Shown here: positions 56,860 through 64,000 of the stretch, in pieces
How the letters are laid out: the number at the start of each line of letters is the position of its first letter
Numbering within the stretch: position 1 is the first letter of the stretch
Source of the DNA: Cliona cf. orientalis
Lineage: Eukaryota; Porifera; Demospongiae; Clionaida; Clionaidae
Direction of reading: 5' to 3'
DNA: 64,000 nucleotides
Assembly (NCBI GenBank): GCA_963930775.1
Contig: OZ005697.1
Coordinates: forward strand, 5,292,292 to 5,356,291
Position numbers and translations under genes: made by a program
Notes under the pieces: model-generated
The model's database searches: none
Told to the model about the DNA's origin: nothing
Seen by the model: the letters and a program-made list of their open reading frames with translations, nothing else

Positions 56860-57240
56860 CTACAAGGCTCAGGATTGGTCAAAATTGTAGGGCTGTGTGC
56901 ACAAAGAAGAGTGGCCTTAATGCCTCAAGCCATAGCTAGAGCCGCAGAAACGTACTGTTGAATAATCGGCATGAAAGTGCTGTATGTTTCGAGAGGCCTG
57001 CTGAGCAGGCGCTGGTGCTATATAGCTACCGAGCCTCGAGCGAAGCGAGAGGCAAGATCTGTTCTTTATCATACCTGTCAATAGTTCGGTAGTGACGTTC
57101 AAGCAGAGCAAAAATGTCGCCATTGCACACTCACATGTAGTTGAAGCCAGAGCAGCTGCTTGCAGTGAAGGATGTGACCCCTGCAATAATAGGTACAGGT
57201 TCAAAGTTCATGCGGCTTCCATATGTGCATGCGCATGGTA
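56860..57240 (-). repeat. About 500-bp dispersed repeat, copy 3 (diverged)
   Basis: Shares GATTGGTCA, GTGTGCACAAA, GTTTCGAGAGGC, CCTCGAGCGAAGCGAGAGGC and CTGTTCTTTATCATA with 45430-45605, in the same order and orientation. Confidence 0.55.
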
Positions 57241-57487
57241 CTAATTGGCACTGCAGGATACTGTTTGTGCATAGACTACGTCTCCATGGTTTATGAGCAT
57301 GTACCGCTAATAGATGATCATGTATATACTAGCCACATTATCCCATGATGATGACATTAAACACGCTTGATACCATAATAACATATGCGCTATGTATTAC
57401 TATGGTAACAACATTCAATGTTACTAAGACCATTTCTCTTGTAGAGCATCTATAGTCAAGTCAAGTTCTAGTAGCTACTAAATATTA

Positions 57488-57624
57488 GTTAGACACTGTT
57501 TAGGAGGTTTCTATGTGATTTAGAAGACCGAAGGACTCTATATAGAATCCCGAGCGAAGCGAGGGTTCTATGAGAGCCCTGAGGTCTTCTAAATCACATA
57601 GAAACCGACTAAATAGTGTCTAAC
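57488..57624. repeat. Short foldback repeat, GTTAGACACTGTTTA ends, copy 1
   Basis: GTTAGACACTGTTTAGGAGG and TTTCTATGTGATTTAGAAGA pair with the right half, which ends TAGTGTCTAAC. The loop contains CCGAGCGAAGCGAGGG. Second copy at 59998-60133. Confidence 0.7.
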
Positions 57625-58834
57625 AAGTTTAGATCATATACTTTTGTATTGCTAAGAGCCAGAGGGCAAAACTTGTAGGTGACTATGAAAATCTTGTAGG
57701 TGACTATGAGATATAGATACCTGTCAGTAGCCAATCAAAATCTTAATTGCAGTATTTGTTACAGCTATGATCTAACATAAGATTGAGTCCCAAAAACGGG
57801 TTGATCATAGAGCGCTCTATGGAGAAGTGATAGATAAAGATGATTGAAACCGACTCTCCACTACAAGGCCATTCCCATTGTATATGTAGTTAGTTGCATG
57901 CACTCTTCACAAAACATCGCTTGGAGTACTCTTTCTGGTCTAGGGCAACATAGAGTGCCAGCACAACTTGCATAAGCATACGACTCACATGAACTATTTC
58001 CAATCCCAGTTATGTAGTCTATACCATCTATGGTACTAGTATATGTAATTACATAAAATCAAGAGCAATTTGGGAAATACAACTTGCATGTATGTACATG
58101 TACAGTGTATTGGAAGAAAAATAATTGCATAAGGCTTAATTTCCTTCTAATACGTTATAAACATTCAATTCTTAGGAAACTGTATGAGAATAATATTATA
58201 GTAGAGTTACCATACTCGCTCTAATTATTCAAATAATTCTAATAGCTCGAATGGCAAGTTTAAGTATTTTATTTCCTTTCCTATTCATTGAGTATCCAAT
58301 TTTCTCACCCATTCTAATCAATCGAATGGTTACACTGTACATTGGTAGCTCAAGAAGACAATTCAGAGTTCAGCTTCAATGCACCTATTAGAGGCTTCCA
58401 CATTGTTAGCAGAGTATTGCTACCAGTATCGAAGAGCGGAAAGGGAACATGAAAATACTGACAATCACTGTACAGAGCTGCTAATGACAATAAACTGCTG
58501 TTTCTTCATCACTAGTGTTTTCTCCATTGTTTTCAGATTCGTTCTATTTACACTCGAAGAAAATTTTACTTTTTGGCCATTTGGAAAATTAGAGCAACTA
58601 TGGATGTTTTAGTGCAGTACCTCAATGTAGAAAAATACTAAATCCACACATCATGATAGATTTGAGCTCGTGGTCACAGCTTCAAGTGCCTGGCAGTGAG
58701 CCTTGCTCTCCCCTCGATTGGTCAGTACGGTGTTGGTCTATTCTAGCAAATTTATTAACCCTTGTTGCATGCGCGAGGGTTACAGTAGTCATTCTGTGTG
58801 TGTGTCTGTCCGTTACCTCACTAGCTGCCACATA
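57625..58834. other. No gene seen
   Basis: A MITE-like stretch at about 58203-58345 has TTACCATACTCGCTCTAATT and CGAATGGTTACACTGTA. A 77-codon plus frame at 58379-58612 has no recognisable motif. No further exon of the KH-domain gene could be identified. Confidence 0.35.
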
Positions 58835-59004
58835 TACCGTATAGCGGGAAATTTTCGAGGGAGAAAACTTTCGCGGAATGTTAAAACTGGTCGCATAATG
58901 GGTGTGGCTTGCCTAGAATTTCGTGGAGAAAACTTTCGTGGAAGGCGGAAAAATTGCGAAATTCGTGAAAGTTTTCTCCCTCGAAAGTTTCCCGCTATAC
59001 GGTA
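58835..59004. mobile_element. MITE with TACCGTATAGCGGG ends, short form
   Basis: A 170-bp element; ends TACCGTATAGCGGGAAATTTTCG-type and AAGTTTCCCGCTATACGGTA. The inner stem GAGGGAGAAAACTTTCG pairs with its complement, so the whole element is a hairpin. Confidence 0.75.
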
Positions 59005-59505
59005 CCTTGTTTGTGTACTGTGTAAAATTGCTTTGTTTGCCAGCTTTGGCATCATTTCCTGATACTAGAGCTTCTTGACTTTTCTCCAAGTAACACACAA
59101 TGTTCTATTTATACATAAAGTTGCACACTAGCAGTACGCATGTTACAGTACTGGTACATGTATGTACATGTACATGTACATATTATTAATGAACACCATT
59201 GGTGCCAAATCCTTGGCGCTATGAGATTTATTGAAATAATAGTGACATGGTGTGAAAGGCACAGGTAGTGATAGCTAGACTACTGGTTGCAAATTTGTAA
59301 GCCAAGCCGTGGAGGCATAGATCCATGATGGAGTAACATTGTTGCTGTTGGTAGAGCAGGTTAAGGTCATCGAGCTAAAAAGGAGTCTAGCTTGAAGACT
59401 CGTGACTCAACAAGAATAGATGATTAGCTTATGATGACCAGTGATGAGTTATAAGAACTATTACTAGACCTAGATACTCATCTTCTTAAAATGAAGCGAT
59501 TACAT

Positions 59506-59740
59506 ACCGTAAAGGTACATTTTTCTGCACATGAAAATTATGCAAGTCGGTCAAAACAGGCCTCTTGAAAAATTTACGCCATTTTATTTATGCGTTTAAA
59601 CGTTGTAGCATTACAAACACAATATGGTGCGATAATATTTATGTGAATACAAATTTATGCAACCACCGCTTGACTCGCATAATTCGCATAAATAAAACTC
59701 GCGCAGAAAATGCCGCTTTATGATATCCATCTAGATCTCG
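59506..59740. repeat. MITE with GGTACATTTTTCTGC end
   Basis: Left TACCGTAAAGGTACATTTTTC; right AACTCGCGCAGAAAATGCCG followed by CTTTATGATA. Related ends at 40759 and 27890-27913. Confidence 0.5.
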
Positions 59741-59997
59741 TCAAAAAGCAGCCCCTGGGGACGAGGCTGTTATCAAGCTAGCCGCTACATACCTGGTTTA
59801 TATGTTTAAACGAAGGTGCTGCCAGACTTTTTATAGCATTTTTAAGGTAAGTATTGTGTGGATTTCGTCTGGCAACATTCGCCGGCTACCTGTGCCTCTG
59901 ACCACGAGCGACTATTGGATGTAACCCTCGCACGCGCGCCAATGGTTAAATACATACATACCGTATATGCACCACTTGTGTATGACTTTACATAATA

Positions 59998-60133
59998 GTT
60001 AGACACTGTTTAGAAGGTTTCTACATGATTTAAAAGACCAAAGGATTCTGTGTGGAATTCCGAGTGAAGCAAGGGTCCTACTGAGCCCTGAGATCTTCTA
60101 AATCATGTAGAAACCGACTCAACAGTGTCTAAC
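59998..60133. repeat. Short foldback repeat, GTTAGACACTGTTTA ends, copy 2
   Basis: Left GTTAGACACTGTTTAGAAGG, right CAGTGTCTAAC, with the same internal ATGATTTA/TAAATCAT pairing as copy 1. Confidence 0.7.
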
Positions 60134-60452
60134 ATGTTTAGATCCGAGCAACAATGCCCAAAAGCTTGACACATAAACTGCTACCTAGCAAAAACACTAA
60201 CCATAGGCAAGAAAATCTACATGATTTTCTACAGAGCTTACATGATTTTCTATGAAGGATAGTTTAACCAATCAGATCACAATATTTGTTACAAGTAGGA
60301 TCTAAGTATAAACAAGTATAAAAACAATAATATAAAATTGAAGGATGAAGTAGGGATGGCAAGGTCAAAAAGTACATAAACAAGATTTGTAGTGATAATC
60401 ACATTCACCATATATACATCCCTATGCTTGCTTTTCTTGATTATCATGCACC

Positions 60453-61253
60453 TACAGTAGCGGTCAAAAAAACGTTGCCGTTTCTGTTTCCGTCCGTACT
60501 GTTTGTACGGTGTGCAATGCCCGTTCCTTTGCCGTCTGTTCGTTCCGTTCCACAATACAGAATGGGCTAGCAAATTGATTGCTATATTCGTTTCCTATTT
60601 TGGTACAAGCTGGGCTGGCCCACTAGGCACTTGTAAAAGCTAGTTGTAGCCTGGGTGTGGAAACTGGTTTTCTGTGGCTTGTAGATGGCCAGTGGCATTC
60701 TATGAACCTGACCTGAAAGTATGTGGAGTCCAGATATCTTTGGAGAAATGATGGCCACGAATAACACTGTCATGCAAGAAGATCGAGTTTCAGATAAATC
60801 GCCAGCACTCATCATCTTGAGCGGCAGCTATAAACGCTAAAGCGCTCCATCGATCGATTGAGCCAGCTAGCTAGTGCTAGCGCTAGCAGGCCTCGCATCC
60901 ATCACGTGCCCAAACGTTTGTGGGCGTGGTTATGTGTCATATAAGCGCATATCCTTTATTACACGTATACTGCCATTCTGTTTACCACTATAAGCGCATG
61001 CGCTTATTAACCAGAGTATACGGTATGGTTAGGTAGCCCCAGAGAGCCTGCCCTACAAGTTAGATAGTGCTTCCAGTAGTACTCCATACAGTACAGAGCT
61101 TGCTGCCTAGCCCAGTATACAACTGCAGGAAATGAATGGCACGAAACGGACGGTGCTAGTCTGCGTTTGCAATCCGTTCCTGCTCCGTTTTGCAAGCGTA
61201 CAAACGGTACGGACAGCAGCGGAAACAGTAACGTATTTTTGACCGCTACTGTA
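60453..61253. mobile_element. Element with TACAGTAGCGGTCAAAAA ends
   Basis: 801 bp. Ends TACAGTAGCGGTCAAAAAAA and ATTTTTGACCGCTACTGTA, inserted in the loop of a repeat hairpin. Subterminal regions are rich in ACGG/CCGT (for example CCGTACTGTTTGTACGG). It holds a truncated copy of the MITE family at 7684 (about 60727-61025). Confidence 0.7.
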
Positions 61254-61592
61254 ACTTGTTCATTAAGCACTCTTGATTTGCATGTGGGAGATATTACTGT
61301 TTTTGCATCCCTCAAAAAGCAAATGTAGGGATGTACACAGTACAATGTATAGTGGATGGACGAGATTATCACTACAAATCTTGTTTATGTACTTTTTGAC
61401 CCTGCCATCCCTACTCCATCCTTCAATTTAATATTGTTTTTATACTTGTTTCTGTTCTTTTTTTATTGCTCTCAGTATAATTCATCTTACATGGTTTGCT
61501 GTCAATATTCCAGTGTAGAAGATCGGATCATATCATCTGCGCAAAATTCCTAGCCACGTCCGTTTAACTTGCGTTCTGTCATACTATAAGCG

Positions 61593-61807
61593 GTCCCCCC
61601 TGGACTGTCCATAGCAACTATGCATAGTCTCCTCCCTGCCCTTTACAAGAGGGGTTAGGGGGTGGGTTTCAGGTATAAATGGTTATCAGGGTTAGTCTCA
61701 AGGGTTTGTATGGCAGGGTTAGACTCCAGGGTCTGTATGGCAGGGTTAGTCTCCAGGGTTTGTCCTGGGGGGACCAAATACGGCGCAGTGCAACTTTGGG
61801 GGGACCG
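61593..61807. repeat. MITE with CGGTCCCCCC ends and a short tandem repeat
   Basis: Left GCGGTCCCCCCTGGACTG, right TTGGGGGGACCGTTGA. Inside, 61686-61765 has three copies of a unit of about 27 bp, GTATGGCAGGGTTAGTCTCC followed by AGGGTTT. Confidence 0.55.
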
Positions 61808-62632
61808 TTGATAACATGACAGTTCCTATGCCCATGAGGCTGACAAAGAAGGCAGCGTTAGGCAGCCAATATCTATGTAGTGATGAGACTCTTCCGTTTA
61901 GGGAGAAAACCAAGTTCTAAGTTTTATTGTTGGTAGCAGCTAATCTGTACGTTGTCACTCCTTGAGCCTTGCGCAGGCTAGATATCCATGATCTATCCAA
62001 CGGAGCACTAGCACTGCACGCGCTAACGAGTAGCTCACTTATGCCTAGCGCCTTACTGTTCCTCGAGTCTTGCACTTTCATATTCTTGATCTATCCAGCA
62101 GAGCACTAGAACACTACCGCTGCATGCACCAGCGCACGTGCGCTAGGGCTAGGGAGGGCCCTGTCACATGACTTCACCATGGCAACACATTCTGAGCATG
62201 CTCATTATATCACAAAATGGCGTATCAGATACGCCCAGTTGTCAATGCGCCGTACACACCTATTACGTAACTGTCAAGATAACGCAAAATTAGCGTGCCA
62301 CTGCACTGCGCGCTACTAAATGGAATGGATTTATACTTAAACTAAGATGAGAGGTCAAGGCAACCTTGAGCTAGCCCTGGAAATAGAAAGAAAGAAAGAA
62401 AGATTAACAAACGGCCATTTTTTGAGCAACTGGTTCTGGCATGTACAATTGATTTGATGAATGATCTTGGTCTTGTTAGATATATAATTTGCCGGAGATT
62501 CTTATTTTCACACTTAGAAATTTCATAAAATTACCTATTTTGAGATAATGGGGTATTTGTAATGTATTACACATATGGCATATCCGGGCCATCCCTACTT
62601 ATAGAGTCTACCGACTCTATGATAGAAGGTAG

Positions 62633-63458
62633 AGTATCAAAGCTTAGCATCAACAAATGACGCCAAATCTGGAGAACAAGGCATTTTCAGCGAAATCCAC
62701 ACAATACATGCATTTGGAACGCTGCAAGAAATAATGTACAAAACCACATTTTGGACTCGCTAACGAGGTATGTAGCAATTAGCTTGGAAACAGATACACA
62801 GAACAACTAAACTCTCGCACATGCACTGAGTTAACCCTCAGTGCATGCGTGAGTCATTCTGTGTGTACATGTGTGTCTGCTACCACACTAGCTGCTATGT
62901 ACATGTACCTGGCAAGGTGCTATTAGGATTTTTATGTGTGGATTTCATTAAATTAATGCCAGGGTTTTATCTGGCCCAAAAATTTAGGGGGGGGGGGGAA
63001 ACATGGGAGAAGTTGAAGTAATGGACCGCCTTGGTGGCCCAAGGGGGTGGGAGGGGGAGGTGCCCCCTCCCGCGCGAAGCGCTGGAAGCTAAAAGATAAA
63101 TTAATATTAATGTTCCCATAAAGGCATCCAAGTAACACTTCAATATAATTAGTCCAGGTGATATGTGTATGCATTTAATTGTGAAATCTTACGAAATTTA
63201 ATAATTTTTTGTAAATTTTGAGGGGGGAGGGGGGGACACACCCTGCTGGGCTCTATGCAGATAAACCCCTGAATACTTTGTTTAAAAATTCTGTCGATAT
63301 TTGCTGATTACTACGGCCTTCTTTGCTTCTTGATGAGCCAATGAAAGAGGCCATGATCTCTTCATATTTGTAATGTGTAGCTCTAGGAATTATTATTATA
63401 GCTCGGTCACGGTAGGCTAATAACTACGTACGCTTCTTGGCTTTATATGTACTTCGTA
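62633..63458. other. No gene seen; G-run repeat present
   Basis: About 62961-63250 is bounded by CAGGGTTTTATCTGG with a G run on the left and a G-rich stretch then CACACCCTGCTGGG on the right, resembling the other G-run elements. Nothing coding. Confidence 0.4.
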
Positions 63459-63593
63459 CTAGATCTGCTGATCTGGCAATGCCACATGCTTGTCCACTTC
63501 CTCTGGAAGCAGAATTCCATGCTTTGAGCACCAGATGAATCGCATCTCATCTAACTGGTCTACTCTCTGCTCCTGCTCATAGCTGTCTTGATC
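63459..63593 (-). other. Unexplained 44-codon reading frame
   Basis: Minus strand, ending at TAG 63459-63461. It opens after an AG at the junction with a repeat end and reads DQDSYEQEQRVDQLDEMRF, then IWCSKHGILLPEEVDKHVAL. The composition looks protein-like, but there is no start codon in a good place and I recognise no family. It may be an exon, a decayed element protein or chance. Confidence 0.25.
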
Positions 63594-64000
63594 TCAGGCT
63601 CGCCCCACTACAGGCTCTGCATGACACTAGTTACATGTAACTTGGATATTAGTTCAGGTTTATACATGTAGTTCCTTCTTGGAGATCCAGTAGTGGAGCC
63701 TCCTGTGCGGAGTGTGGACAACCAAACCCATCTCTACAAGTCATCAAGATGCATGCGCAGCAAGGGCAAAGCAATCAGTTCCGTCCATCTGTCTGTCTAT
63801 TTGTCTGCATAAAAATTGTCAGATCTCGAGATCTATGCATCAGAGCAACTCGTAAGCACAACACATCTGTTGAAAAACTTACTTTATTATGCTTCAAATC
63901 ATTTAGTAAGGCCCGCGAGAGTAAAAAAAATGAGTTTTTATTGGCCACGCCTATCAACTGCACCCCCTTGTGCTTTCTGGTCATGCACACAACCTAGCAT
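63594..64000. other. Repeat end, then no gene seen
   Basis: 63594-63640 is an end of the GGGGCGAGCCTGAG family (GCTCGCCCCACTACAGG and GCATGACACTAG). Overlapping frames at 63749-63990 on both strands carry no recognisable motif. Confidence 0.35.

Larger units (their letters stand above)
60300..62632 (-). repeat. AGTAGGGATGG repeat, copy 6, with nested elements
   Basis: Minus orientation. Hairpin arms at 60300-60430 and 61310-61445, separated by the insertion 60453-61253. The middle has the complement of GCCATGGTGAAGTCATGTGAC near 62165-62185, and an AAAG run near 62385. The 5' end is GCCATCCCTACTTATAGAGTC at 62588-62632. Confidence 0.65.

Overview
This window is animal genomic DNA. Genes are split by many introns, and the introns are filled with DNA transposons, miniature inverted-repeat elements (MITEs) and one LTR retrotransposon. 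The mobile-element proteins (a tyrosine recombinase, a ZAD-like/DUF6589-type transposase with a RecQ-like helicase, and an XPG-like nuclease with a Cys-rich finger) are sets I associate with sponges and cnidarians. A demosponge is my best guess, but nothing here proves the species.

One host gene runs through most of the window on the minus strand. I assembled 14 exons from 56412 down to 5960 by matching splice sites, reading phase and KH-domain homology. They encode about 318 residues of a far-upstream-element-binding protein (FUBP/KHSRP family): a basic N-terminal segment, KH1, KH2 and KH3. The first exon(s), any KH4 and the C-terminal tail are not found and probably lie outside the window. 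Coding exons total only 956 bp across about 50 kb; three introns exceed 10 kb.

Layout by position: 1-354 is the end of a tyrosine recombinase. 673-2262 is a copy of an abundant repeat whose ends carry AGTAGGGATGG. 4462-4783 is a MITE with a near-perfect 9-bp target duplication. Exons 14 to 11 lie at 5960-9244. The 16-kb intron 9245-25359 holds an Academ-like MITE (11951-17143), which is split by a larger related transposon (12090-16654). That transposon carries a decayed transposase and helicase and is itself split by a GCATG-rich foldback element (14272-15806). The same intron also holds a second Academ-type relic with an XPG-like nuclease and a Cys finger (18936-20660). Intron 25459-36176 holds a 1.6-kb palindrome (26126-27708) and a Ty3/Gypsy element (30804-35099) inserted in a repeat. 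Exons 9 to 3 lie at 36177-45050. Intron 45051-56221 holds a tandem repeat block (46955-49240), two more AGTAGGGATGG copies and many MITEs. From 56413 to 64000 I see repeats only, apart from one unexplained short reading frame at 63459-63593.

The most informative pattern is a set of related elements whose ends begin TAGYCYCR and which make 9-bp target duplications (agacttgac, gacacatac, catatgaac and caaaag[c/t]tc). One member encodes a transposase plus a convergent RecQ-like helicase. This fits the helicase-bearing AcademH lineage as I remember it, and the window shows autonomous-derived, MITE and nested forms side by side.
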